In this document: positions 36,826-44,968 of the stretch, piece after piece
Numbering within the stretch: position 1 is the stretch's first letter
How the letters are laid out: each line of letters opens with the position of its first letter
Assembly (NCBI GenBank): GCA_005882315.1
Contig: VBAR01000009.1
Coordinates: 1-46,030, forward strand
Reading direction: 5' to 3'
Source: Bacteroidota bacterium
GTDB lineage: Bacteria > Bacteroidota > Bacteroidia > Chitinophagales > Chitinophagaceae
Length of the DNA: 46,030 nucleotides
The notes under the pieces: generated by a model
Seen by the model: the letters and a program-made list of their open reading frames with translations, nothing else
Database searches by the model: none
What the model was told of the DNA's origin: nothing
Translations under genes and position numbers: made by a program

Positions 36826-37938
36826 TTATCGTTGATTATTAAGGCTTCCTGACTGGATAATCCCGCCACCAAGCACATCATCACCCTCATAAAACACGGC
36901 ACTTTGGCCCGGGGCTATGCCTTTTACATGCTCATAAAACTTCACCTTCATCGTTCCATTTTCAGGATAAATATTTGATAAGGCACCTTTATCCTTATAA
37001 CGGATCTTGGTAACCGCCTCCATTCCGGGGCTGATCATATCATATTTTATCAGGTTCAGTTTACCAACCTTCATTTCATTTTGTTCCAGGTCTTCTTCAT
37101 CGCCTAAAACAACGGTGTTGGTATCGGGGTCAATCTTTGTTACAAAAACAGGTTTACCAAATGCAATGTCCAAACCTTTACGCTGTCCAATTGTATAAAA
37201 TGGATAGCCTTTATGTTTACCTAAAATATTTCCATGCTTGTCAACAAAATCTCCGCCGTTCACTCTTTCTTCCAGCCCTTCTACATTTCTTTTTAAGAAA
37301 CCACGGTAATCATTATCGGGAACAAAACAAATTTCATAACTCTCAGATTTTTTTGCCAGTTCAGGGTAGCCATAGTCCAATGCCATTTGACGTATCTCTG
37401 TTTTCCGGAAAGGAGCCAATGGTAATAATGTTCTGCTGAGTAGATCCTGTTGTAATCCCCATAAAACATAACTCTGATCTTTAGTATCATCAATTGCTTT
37501 GCTCACAACAAACCTTCCATTATCGTGCTGACGGATCTTTGCATAATGACCCGTTGCAATAAATTCACAATCCAATGCATCGGCTCTTTTCAATAATGCA
37601 CGCCATTTAATATGTGTATTGCAAAGCACACATGGATTAGGTGTACGACCGGCGAGATATTCATCGACAAAGTTTTCAATTACGAATCCGCCAAACTCTT
37701 CACGTATATCGAGAATATAATGTGCAAAGCCATGTTCAACGGCAGCCTGCCTTGCATCGTTGAAAGAATCCAAATTACAGCAACCCGTTTCTTTTTTACT
37801 TCCACCACTTGCAGCATAGTCCCATGTCTTCATAGTAATGCCCACTACTTCATATCCCTCGTCATGAAGCATCAATGCGGTAACGGTACTATCAATACCA
37901 CCGCTCATGGCCACTAAAACTTTTCCTTTTTTGCTCAT
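36826..37938 (-). CDS. mnmA: tRNA-specific 2-thiouridylase MnmA
   Basis: MnmA thiolates U34 of Lys, Glu and Gln tRNAs in the cytoplasm. The 370-residue length is normal. The ATP PP-loop 'MSGGIDST' (12-17) is at the N-terminus. The catalytic cysteines are Cys102 in 'NPCVLCNTHIKW' and Cys203 in 'EICFVPDNDYRGFL', positions close to those in E. coli MnmA. 'ATGHYAKI' and 'TKDQSYVLWGL' are the usual tRNA-binding and adenylation motifs, and the C-terminal beta domain has 'GIAPGQSAVFYEGDDVLGGG'. A -7-like TATATTTG at 37953-37960 and a terminator at 36748-36782 bound it as a single-gene unit. Confidence 0.97.
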   Translation of the reverse strand: MSKKGKVLVAMSGGIDSTVTALMLHDEGYEVVGITMKTWDYAASGGSKKETGCCNLDSFNDARQAAVEHGFAHYILDIREEFGGFVIENFVDEYLAGRTPNPCVLCNTHIKWRALLKRADALDCEFIATGHYAKIRQHDNGRFVVSKAIDDTKDQSYVLWGLQQDLLSRTLLPLAPFRKTEIRQMALDYGYPELAKKSESYEICFVPDNDYRGFLKRNVEGLEERVNGGDFVDKHGNILGKHKGYPFYTIGQRKGLDIAFGKPVFVTKIDPDTNTVVLGDEEDLEQNEMKVGKLNLIKYDMISPGMEAVTKIRYKDKGALSNIYPENGTMKVKFYEHVKGIAPGQSAVFYEGDDVLGGGIIQSGSLNNQR

Positions 37939-37952
37939 AAAAAATGAAGCTG

Positions 37953-37960
37953 CAAATATA
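37953..37960 (-). promoter_or_regulatory. -7 box of mnmA
   Basis: Read on the minus strand, TATATTTG matches TAnnTTTG and lies 15 bases before the mnmA ATG. No TTTG is found at the expected -33 distance. Confidence 0.35.
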
Positions 37961-38073
37961 CGTTGAATTTACCGGGCACTGGATTCCGAAATGAGTAATA
38001 ATTAACCTAAATATTCCATTCAGAAATTTGCCGAAATCCTTATTTTCAAGGCTAAATAACAACATCATACGCC

Positions 38074-39849
38074 GTGAAGCTGTACGCCCTACTTACTATT
38101 TCTTTTTTCTTCTCAATTCAATTTGTTTTTGCTCAACCTGCGCATGCAGAATTAGATCCAGAAAAATGGGCTGTTGAATTAAGTAAAAAGGATCGTAGTG
38201 TATACGATAGTTTGCCTGGCCTGATATCAAAATTGCAGAAAATTGACAGCCTGCAAGCTTTTCAATTTATAGATGAGTTGGCTGAAAAGAGAAGATCAAA
38301 AGGGGATCATTTCAAGGCGTTTTTCAATTGTCTAAAGGCCCGCATGATCTTTTACAAATGTTACTACGAGTTTCAGCGGGTTGGAAAAGTGCCTGTCAAT
38401 GTAGACTGGGTCAAACAACAACTTATAACGCTATATTCTTCTGCAATTGATATTGCTTACCGATCAGAAGATGATTTGTTGGTGGCATATGTGAGCTATG
38501 TTTATGGAAGTGTTAGTATACTTTTTGGAGAGGTTGGGCTTTCTGTTATGTATGCCAAAAACGGTATCGATCTTTATGAAAAACTTTCATACCCCGTCGG
38601 GCCAGCGCAATACCAGTTCCTAGCAGAGCTGCTTTACAGGGTAAGAGAGTACGATGAATCTATCCGCTATGGCAAAAAGGCAATAACTACCTGGCAAAGT
38701 TTCCCCACCGAATTCAAATCATATACGGTAAGCTGCATGAATACGGTTGCATTAGGTTTTCATCGTCAGCAAGTTTATGATTCAGCATTGATCTTTTACA
38801 ACCGGGCATTAGACCTGGCTAAACAAATAAAAGATACCGTGTGGACAGGAATCGTTTCGGGAAATATAGGACAGATATTTTATGCCCAGGGAAAATATGA
38901 TACAGCGTATGCTTTATTAAAAGGAGATTATAATGCCAGCAAAGCAAAAAAGTACTTTGACAATGCAGGTAATTCATTACAATGGGCTGCAAGAACTAAC
39001 CTGGCGTTGGGCAATAAAGCGTCGGCCTTAGCCGAAGTAAGAGAAGCATTTCAATTATTAAAACAGTGGCCGGATGCAAATTATTTAAGAAATACCTATT
39101 ATACCGCCACGCAGATATTCAGAGAACTGGGTAATTATGATAGCGCATTTTATTATAATAATCTTTGGTCCCGGATCAATGATTCGCTTGAAAAAGTAGT
39201 AGCCACCAGTAGTTTGGCTATTTCAAAAGCAAAACTAAATGATGAAACAAGCCGCTACAATATTCAAAACCTGAACAAGGAAAAACGATCGCAATTACTG
39301 TTCCGAAACATCATCATTGCTTCAATTATTATTCTCTTTCTCATTGTTGTATTAGCTGTTAACAGGCAGCGGTTAAGGCAGAAATTAAAAACGGAGAAAG
39401 TCGAGCAGGAAAAACTATTGATGGAGCAGGAAGTAACTTCTGCTAAAGATCAATTAAAAATGTTTACGGAAAACCTTGTTGAAAAAACAAACCTGATCGA
39501 AAAGCTGGAATTGCAGGCAAAAGGCAAACAAGCAACATCAGAACAACAAGAGATCATTTCGGAACTCAGCAGGCAAACAATATTGACCGAAGAAGATTGG
39601 AATAAGTTCAAATCTCTTTTTGAAAAGATACACCCCGGATTTTTTATTAACCTCCAGGAAAAGGTTTCCGATATAACAGTTGCCGAATTGAGAATGGCAG
39701 CGCTAACCAGGCTGCATTTATCTACCAGCCAGATCGCATCAATACTCGGGATCTCTGCAAATAGTGTTTACAAAACAAAACAACGTCTGCGTCAGCGATT
39801 GAACATTGATGCGGAAGTCAGCATTGAAGAAGCAATTACTAAAATGTAA
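38074..39849 (+). CDS. Membrane-tethered TPR regulator with C-terminal LuxR-type HTH
   Basis: A 591-residue protein starting at a GTG that opens a signal peptide ('MKLYALLTISFFFSIQFVFA'). The extracytoplasmic part (about 22-405) is built of tetratricopeptide repeats ('YDSALIFYNRALDLAKQI', 'AQGKYDTAYALLKG', 'NYDSAFYYNNLWSRIN'). One membrane helix at about 412-430 ('IIIASIIILFLIVVLAV') is followed by a coiled coil of about 60 residues and a cytoplasmic helix-turn-helix near the end ('LRMAALTRLHLSTSQIASIL', then 'SANSVYKTKQRLRQRL'). This layout is common in Bacteroidota as a one-component sensor. It lies upstream of, and on the same strand as, the surface-fibre genes and may control them; that is inferred. 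Confidence 0.9.
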   Translation: MKLYALLTISFFFSIQFVFAQPAHAELDPEKWAVELSKKDRSVYDSLPGLISKLQKIDSLQAFQFIDELAEKRRSKGDHFKAFFNCLKARMIFYKCYYEFQRVGKVPVNVDWVKQQLITLYSSAIDIAYRSEDDLLVAYVSYVYGSVSILFGEVGLSVMYAKNGIDLYEKLSYPVGPAQYQFLAELLYRVREYDESIRYGKKAITTWQSFPTEFKSYTVSCMNTVALGFHRQQVYDSALIFYNRALDLAKQIKDTVWTGIVSGNIGQIFYAQGKYDTAYALLKGDYNASKAKKYFDNAGNSLQWAARTNLALGNKASALAEVREAFQLLKQWPDANYLRNTYYTATQIFRELGNYDSAFYYNNLWSRINDSLEKVVATSSLAISKAKLNDETSRYNIQNLNKEKRSQLLFRNIIIASIIILFLIVVLAVNRQRLRQKLKTEKVEQEKLLMEQEVTSAKDQLKMFTENLVEKTNLIEKLELQAKGKQATSEQQEIISELSRQTILTEEDWNKFKSLFEKIHPGFFINLQEKVSDITVAELRMAALTRLHLSTSQIASILGISANSVYKTKQRLRQRLNIDAEVSIEEAITKM

Positions 39850-39922
39850 AGAGGAATCACTCTTAAATTAGTTTCACCTCACTCATCTCAAATTAAAATT
39901 CATTTTCAACTGATTAGTTGAC

Positions 39923-39984
39923 TTGTCACATTCTTGTCCACTACTCCGGCAAATTTTTGTCCATCCCCCGGCGAATTATTGTCC
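39923..39984. repeat. Phased 22-23 bp direct repeats with TTGTCC core
   Basis: TTGTCC occurs at 39934-39939, 39957-39962 and 39979-39984 (spacings 23 and 22), preceded by TTGTCA at 39923-39928 (spacing 11). Between the cores, 'CTCCGGCAAATT' and 'CCCCGGCGAATT' are also similar, so the repeat unit is about 22 bases. The cores fall on one face of the helix. They lie about 210-270 bases upstream of the head-repeat gene. They may be binding sites for a regulator (for example the LytTR protein at 44283) or the remnant of a transposon end. Confidence 0.6.
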
Positions 39985-40031
39985 TCTCGAAAAATTGGAA
40001 ACCGTTATTGCCACTTCTAATTTTCGGGCTG

Positions 40032-40172
40032 ATGATTTTTAACATGCGAAATACTAAAACAAAGATTTTTTTCATCCTGGTCATCATCGTAACCATGTTA
40101 TTAATACTTGTTGTTATCAAAGTTTTTGATAAACGAATTCAAAAACTAGATACGCAAGAACAGCCACGATAA
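40032..40172 (+). CDS. Possible small single-helix membrane protein (46 aa)
   Basis: A short frame with ATGs at 40032 and 40044 encodes one strong membrane helix ('IFFILVIIVTMLLILVVIKV') with a basic start and a polar C-terminus ('DKRIQKLDTQEQPR'). Its stop is 19 bases before the head-repeat gene. A longer version from a TTG at 39918 would run through the direct repeats and is less likely. No family recognised; the hydrophobic helix and spacing are the only support. Confidence 0.4.
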   Translation: MIFNMRNTKTKIFFILVIIVTMLLILVVIKVFDKRIQKLDTQEQPR

Positions 40173-40191
40173 CCCGAAAACCAATAAATAC

Positions 40192-41454
40192 ATGAAACAG
40201 CAACTGACTAATCAAATGAGAAATTTTTCTTTAGCTACACTACTGCTTATTCTTGCTCAATTCTCTTCCAGTTTACAAGCTCAAAATGTAGGGATAGGTA
40301 TAACTACACCCGATGCCAGTGCATTGCTGCATGTAAATAGTACCAGTAAGGGAATGTTGATCCCGAGAATGACAACAGCACAAAAGAATATTTTGGCTTC
40401 ACCCGCCAATGGTCTTATAATTTTTCAAACTGATAGTGTGCAAGGTTTGTATTATAATTCAGGTACATCAATTACGCCAGTTTGGGAAAGAATGGTGACT
40501 TCAAAAAGTGCATGGAACCTGGGAGGAAATGCCGGTACTACACCCGCTACACATTTTATCGGAACGACTGATAACAATGGATTGCGATTTAAGGTCAATA
40601 ATATCAACGCTGGTTTAATTGATGGATCCAATGCTTCGTTTGGAGTGAATAGTATGTCGTCAAATATTACCGGTTTTGATAATACAGCGATCGGTAATCA
40701 AAGCCTACGCGAAAACACGAACGGATATACCAATGTCGCTATTGGCTCGCTGAGTTTAATGGTCAATACTACAGGGTTTGGTAATGCTGCGCTGGGTTAC
40801 GGCAGTTTATATTCTAACATAAGCGGGAATAACAATACGGCAGTTGGAACGGTAAGTCTACGAAACAATATTTCCGGGTATTCCAATACAGCCATTGGCA
40901 TAGAAGCATTGCGATCCAATGAATCCGGCAGCAATAATGTAGCTGTTGGTGATAGTGCACTCTGGTCATCATTTGGAATATCAGGTAATACCGCCATCGG
41001 CTCAAAAGCACTTTACAGTAATTTAATAGGCACCAGCAATGTCGCGGTAGGTTTTAATAGCATGTTGACCAACACAACCGGTTCAAGAAATACTGCACTA
41101 GGTCAATTTACCCTAGCTTCTAATTATACAGGCAACAGCAATGTCGCGATCGGGGATAGTGCCTTATGGGCCACGGTGGTTGGCGGCAATACGGCAGTCG
41201 GTGCCCGGGCCCTGCATTTTAATACCAACGGAAATTTAAACGCGGCTTTTGGGTATCATTGTTTGTATACGAATACAACAGGACAAGCCAATAGCTCATT
41301 TGGTTACCAGAGTATGGCGAACAACACGACCGGCAGTCGTAATTCAGTTATAGGCACACAAACATTGTATTGGAATACTACGGGCTCGGATAATACCGCG
41401 ACAGGATATGAAAGTTTAGTATTTAATACAAGAACACCGCAACAGGGTCATTGA
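40192..41454 (+). CDS. Surface head-repeat protein, N-terminal part (frameshifted)
   Basis: A 420-residue reading frame with a signal peptide ending near residue 31 ('SSLQAQ'). The typical Bacteroidota fibre N-terminus follows ('NVGIGITTPDASALLHVNST', 'GMLIPRMTTAQKN'), then, from about residue 157, 17-residue repeats of the form N-T-T-G-x-x-N-T-A-x-G-x-x-S-L-x-x, as in YadA-like head domains. The frame breaks near 41428: after 'SLVFNT' it reads seven foreign residues ('RTPQQGH') and stops. The -1/+2 frame continues the repeat without a gap into the reading frame at 41451-44264. The two frames are almost certainly one gene of about 1360 codons. Confidence 0.85.
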   Translation: MKQQLTNQMRNFSLATLLLILAQFSSSLQAQNVGIGITTPDASALLHVNSTSKGMLIPRMTTAQKNILASPANGLIIFQTDSVQGLYYNSGTSITPVWERMVTSKSAWNLGGNAGTTPATHFIGTTDNNGLRFKVNNINAGLIDGSNASFGVNSMSSNITGFDNTAIGNQSLRENTNGYTNVAIGSLSLMVNTTGFGNAALGYGSLYSNISGNNNTAVGTVSLRNNISGYSNTAIGIEALRSNESGSNNVAVGDSALWSSFGISGNTAIGSKALYSNLIGTSNVAVGFNSMLTNTTGSRNTALGQFTLASNYTGNSNVAIGDSALWATVVGGNTAVGARALHFNTNGNLNAAFGYHCLYTNTTGQANSSFGYQSMANNTTGSRNSVIGTQTLYWNTTGSDNTATGYESLVFNTRTPQQGH

Positions 41455-43830
41455 GTTTGATGCTCAACACAACTGGGTATAATAATACTGCTACCGGTTC
41501 AAATAGCCTGGCCAATAATACTATTGGGATCTTAAATACTGCTATGGGGGTTTCGAGTCTTGGAGACAACACTACCGGCACCAGTAATTCTGCATTTGGT
41601 TCCGGATCTCTATTAAGCAATACAGTAGGTAGTTTTAATACCGCACTAGGGCAAGCGACCATGCTTCAAAATCTCTCAGGTAATAATAATACGGCAAGTG
41701 GATACCAAAGTCTTTACCAAAATACTTCCGGAAGCCAAAATACAGCTATGGGGGTATCAAGTTTGAATGCCAATACAACAGGTGAATACAACTCAGCATT
41801 TGGATACGCAGCACTTTATTCTAATCAAACAGGATATTTTAATATAGGTATCGGATCTGTTGCTTTACGAAATAATATTGGTGGTCATTATAATATTGCT
41901 ATTGGTGCAGAAGCATTACGGACGAATGTAAATGGTACTCGCAATGTGGCAATCGGAGATAGCGCCTTACACTTCAATACAAATTCAGAGAATACTGCCA
42001 TTGGGTCCAGAACTTTATTGAGCAACACAACTGGGGGACAAAATACTGCCTTAGGCTATGCGGCCTTAAATAAAAATCAAACTGGCAATGAAAATACTGC
42101 AAGTGGTTATGGTGCCCTTCTTAACAATACAACGGGTCATCATAATACAGCAGTGGGAAGTGTCAGTTTGCTTAAAAATACCGTAGGGTATTTTAATACA
42201 GCTACAGGTTCCCAGTCATTATATAATAATACAACGGGGGAGTCAAATACGGCAGTAGGATTTCAATCAATGTACAACAACACGACAGGAGAGGGAAATA
42301 CTGCATTAGGCACTGCGACCCTCGGATTTAACACAACAGGAGTTAACAATACAGCTACAGGAGGTGGTAGCTTAGTAAATAATACCATAGGGTCAGCCAA
42401 TACCGGAATTGGTTTTGCTGCACTAAATGCTAATCAAACTGGCAACAATAACGTAGCCGTGGGTGACAGTGCACTTCTTTCTAATACAGTTTCGCAGAAT
42501 ACGGCTGCGGGGTCAAAAGCGTTGAGGAATAATACAACGGGTACTTACAATGTGGCGGTGGGATATAATAGCCAATACAGCAGCACCGACAAAAGCAATA
42601 ATGTATCAGTAGGAGCATCTACGCTTTATTTAAATGCTGCTGCTAATAATACTGCGCTGGGCCACGAAGCGATGATGAACAACACAACCGGCGATCTGAA
42701 TACAGCTGTAGGGTACATAAGCCTGAAAGCGAATACAACGGGTTCTTCCAACACTGCTGTTGGTGCTCTTAGCCTGAATAGTAATACTTCAGGAAGTTTT
42801 AATACAGCAACCGGTTTTCATGCGCTGTTGTTGAATACAACGGGGCAGGAGAATACGGCCAGCGGTTTGCAATCTTTGCGAAATAATACCACCGGGTCAA
42901 AGAATACTGCTGCAGGATACCGGGCATTAACAAGCAATACAACCGGTTGGTATAATAATGCGATTGGTGATAGTGCTTTGCACAACAGCACTACCGGCAG
43001 CCATAATACAGCAATAGGTCATAAAAGTTTAAGTAGTAATACCAATGGGCAATTCAATATTGCGATCGGGACCGCTGCATTAAGCACCAGCCTGTCTGGT
43101 AACAATAATGTAGCGATCGGGGACAGTGCCCTTCGGACAAATACAGCCTCTGGTATCACGGCGATCGGGGCAAAAGCACTAGCTAAGAATACAAGTGGGA
43201 CTAACAATAGTTCCGCAGGTTTCCAGAGCCTGATGAATAATACGACCGGCCGTTCCAATACTGCGTTTGGCAATGAAACACTTGGACTCAATGTATCGGG
43301 AATAAATAACGTGGCAGTTGGTGACAGCGCATTGCGTAATAACCTGGGATCTGGAAATACCGCTACGGGTTCAAAAGCTCTGTTGAATAATATTTTTGGT
43401 AACAATAATAGTGCGAATGGATTCCTGAGCCTGAATAGAAACAATGGATCCAATAATACAGCGTCGGGCTACCTTTCGCTGTCAAACAATACCAGCGGAA
43501 ATAATAATACAGCTTTGGGTGCGGAGGCTTTAGTGACAAATAATGCTACTAACAATACAGCTATAGGTTATCAAAGTCTCACGGCTAATACGACAGGCGC
43601 AACGAATGCAGCAATAGGTGTACTTAGCCTTGCAAGCAATACAACCGGTAACAGTAATACAGCGGCTGGCTATGGTTCTTTGTATTTGAATTCGGTAGGG
43701 GAAAGTAATTCAGCATTTGGAAATCTTGCTTTAAGAAATACTACAGGTTCTTTCAATACTGCGATTGGTCAAAACGCAGGCTATAACCTTAGTTCTGGTT
43801 CAAATAATATAATGATTGGGTATGATGCGC
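40662..43830 (+). repeat. 51-bp coding tandem repeats (YadA-head-like)
   Basis: Roughly 60 imperfect units of 51 bases (17 residues, consensus N-T-T-G-x-x-N-T-A-x-G-x-x-S-L-x-N) run through both reading frames. Some units are 48 bases. A distinctive unit carrying 'GDSAL' recurs at 40951, 41155, 41958, 42465, 42969, 43122 and 43323, with spacings near multiples of 51 (204, 803, 507, 504, 153, 201), usually followed by a 'TAIGSKAL'-like unit. The 803-base gap, out of phase, spans the frameshift. Confidence 0.9.
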
Positions 43831-44264
43831 AGGTACCGGTTGCAACAGCCAGCAACCAGGTTCGCCTGGGTGATGGGTCTATTACTGATGCGTATATACA
43901 AGTTGGCTGGACTGTAAGTTCAGATGCGAGGTACAAAACAAATATCCGCACAATCTCTTCCGCTTTGCGGCTTATCAATGAACTGCGTCCCGTTTCATAT
44001 AAAAGAAACAACTCTTCCCGCAACGAGTATGGATTTATTGCACAGGAAGTTGAAGCTAGTCTTATAAAATTGGGCTTGCCCGTTAAAGGCATCATCTCCA
44101 AAGATGATAATGGATTTTATTCAGTTCGCTACAATGACTTTATTCCTGTACTGGTGAAAGGAATGCAGGAACAACAAACAGTAATTGAAGATCAAAATCA
44201 AAAACTGAATGACCTGCAACAACAAATAAATGAATTAAAAAAGTTGATTGGTTTAAAACATTAA
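41451..44264 (+). CDS. Surface head-repeat protein, C-terminal part with Peptidase_S74 chaperone
   Basis: A 937-residue frame with no signal peptide and only a TTG (41451) or internal ATG (41460) at its start, so it is best read as the continuation of the gene starting at 40192. It holds about 45 further 17-residue head repeats and then, after 'GYDAQVPVATASNQVRLGDG', a Peptidase_S74 intramolecular chaperone domain. That domain has the Ser-Asp...Lys motif 'SSDARYKTNI', 'LRPVSYKRN' and 'YGFIAQEVEASL', and the chain ends in a trimeric coiled coil ('QQTVIEDQNQKLNDLQQQIN'). In phage tail spikes this domain drives trimer folding and then cuts itself off at the Ser. The product would be a trimeric surface fibre. 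No export domain of its own is present downstream. Confidence 0.87.
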   Translation: MSLMLNTTGYNNTATGSNSLANNTIGILNTAMGVSSLGDNTTGTSNSAFGSGSLLSNTVGSFNTALGQATMLQNLSGNNNTASGYQSLYQNTSGSQNTAMGVSSLNANTTGEYNSAFGYAALYSNQTGYFNIGIGSVALRNNIGGHYNIAIGAEALRTNVNGTRNVAIGDSALHFNTNSENTAIGSRTLLSNTTGGQNTALGYAALNKNQTGNENTASGYGALLNNTTGHHNTAVGSVSLLKNTVGYFNTATGSQSLYNNTTGESNTAVGFQSMYNNTTGEGNTALGTATLGFNTTGVNNTATGGGSLVNNTIGSANTGIGFAALNANQTGNNNVAVGDSALLSNTVSQNTAAGSKALRNNTTGTYNVAVGYNSQYSSTDKSNNVSVGASTLYLNAAANNTALGHEAMMNNTTGDLNTAVGYISLKANTTGSSNTAVGALSLNSNTSGSFNTATGFHALLLNTTGQENTASGLQSLRNNTTGSKNTAAGYRALTSNTTGWYNNAIGDSALHNSTTGSHNTAIGHKSLSSNTNGQFNIAIGTAALSTSLSGNNNVAIGDSALRTNTASGITAIGAKALAKNTSGTNNSSAGFQSLMNNTTGRSNTAFGNETLGLNVSGINNVAVGDSALRNNLGSGNTATGSKALLNNIFGNNNSANGFLSLNRNNGSNNTASGYLSLSNNTSGNNNTALGAEALVTNNATNNTAIGYQSLTANTTGATNAAIGVLSLASNTTGNSNTAAGYGSLYLNSVGESNSAFGNLALRNTTGSFNTAIGQNAGYNLSSGSNNIMIGYDAQVPVATASNQVRLGDGSITDAYIQVGWTVSSDARYKTNIRTISSALRLINELRPVSYKRNNSSRNEYGFIAQEVEASLIKLGLPVKGIISKDDNGFYSVRYNDFIPVLVKGMQEQQTVIEDQNQKLNDLQQQINELKKLIGLKH

Positions 44265-44282
44265 AATCTCAATTCAGAAAAC

Positions 44283-44672
44283 ATGAAAACATTATTCATA
44301 AACAATCAAAGTAATACGGGTCAGCAGATACTTCTGCTGCGAACCGACAGGGGGATCAAACTAATCGATATTGACACAATAGTAAGAATAGAAGCCCTCA
44401 GCAATTACAGTAAATTATTTTTTTCGGATAATAAAACACTGGTTGTAGCAAAACTGCTGCATTGGTTTGAAGAACAGCTTTCATCCCTTTCTGTAAAAGA
44501 CAATAGGGGAGAGAATGAGGATTTCATTCGCATACATCGTACCCATCTTGTCAATAAAAAATTTATCCGGCACTATCAATCAGGAAAAATAAAACTGGTA
44601 AGTGGTGAGTACATTGATGTGGCTAAAAGAAAGAAAACTTTGTTCCTGAAATTATGGGATGCTGCTGCTTAA
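44283..44672 (+). CDS. Stand-alone LytTR DNA-binding protein
   Basis: A 129-residue protein consisting of little more than one LytTR domain ('IDTIVRIEALSNYSKLFF', 'FIRIHRTHLVNKKFI', 'LVSGEYIDVAKRKK'). It has no receiver domain, so it cannot be controlled by phosphorylation like the two LytTR regulators elsewhere in the window. It starts 18 bases after the S74 fibre gene, on the same strand, and is followed by a terminator at 44791-44828. It may regulate the fibre operon, perhaps by binding the 22-bp direct repeats upstream; this is inference. Confidence 0.92.
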   Translation: MKTLFINNQSNTGQQILLLRTDRGIKLIDIDTIVRIEALSNYSKLFFSDNKTLVVAKLLHWFEEQLSSLSVKDNRGENEDFIRIHRTHLVNKKFIRHYQSGKIKLVSGEYIDVAKRKKTLFLKLWDAAA

Positions 44673-44718
44673 AATTTTTTTATTCTTTTAAAATGAGGTA
44701 TAGAAAAATATTTTGAAA

Positions 44719-44741
44719 AACCTGCCTGCGGGCAAACAGGT
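44719..44741. repeat. Short inverted repeat CCTGCCTGCGGGCAAACAGG
   Basis: Nested arms: ACCTG/CAGGT outside and TGCC/GGCA inside. It resembles the dispersed 'cctgcctgcnggcaggcagg' family I associate with Bacteroidota, here with a damaged right arm. It lies between the LytTR gene and its terminator. Confidence 0.4.
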
Positions 44742-44790
44742 ATTCATGGTCCAGGCTCCATTCACTTTCCGTTTCGGATACTCAGGTTAA

Positions 44791-44828
44791 AAAAAATCCT
44801 GCTGAATATATAAGCAGGATTTTTTATT
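44791..44828 (+). terminator. Terminator after the fibre/LytTR genes
   Basis: A perfect 13-bp stem (AAAAAATCCTGCT / AGCAGGATTTTTT, nine-base loop) at 44791-44825, with T-rich sequence after it. Symmetric arms would also serve the converging VIT1-type gene. The remaining sequence from 44673 to 44968 shows no gene. Confidence 0.88.
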
Positions 44829-44968
44829 ATTTGGTTTACTCAAGTGAGTTGCTGCAGGGGCTTAGTGACTCACATCTTTTTTTTGAAGACTTTCAACTTT
44901 AATCGGACTCCCTGGTCTTCATTGTAATCGGTGGCGTAATTTTTCACGGTTACTTTCCAAAAATCAAA

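Noticed and set aside
43019..43453. Long minus-strand frames antisense to the head repeats (also 40797-41011 and 41423-41662)
   Set aside because: They are produced by the periodic composition of the repeat on the opposite strand and have no plausible start or protein features.
40662..43830. Regularly spaced ~51-bp repeats resembling a CRISPR array
   Set aside because: The repeats are imperfect, have no unique spacers and keep the coding frame as 17-residue head repeats; no cas gene is present.
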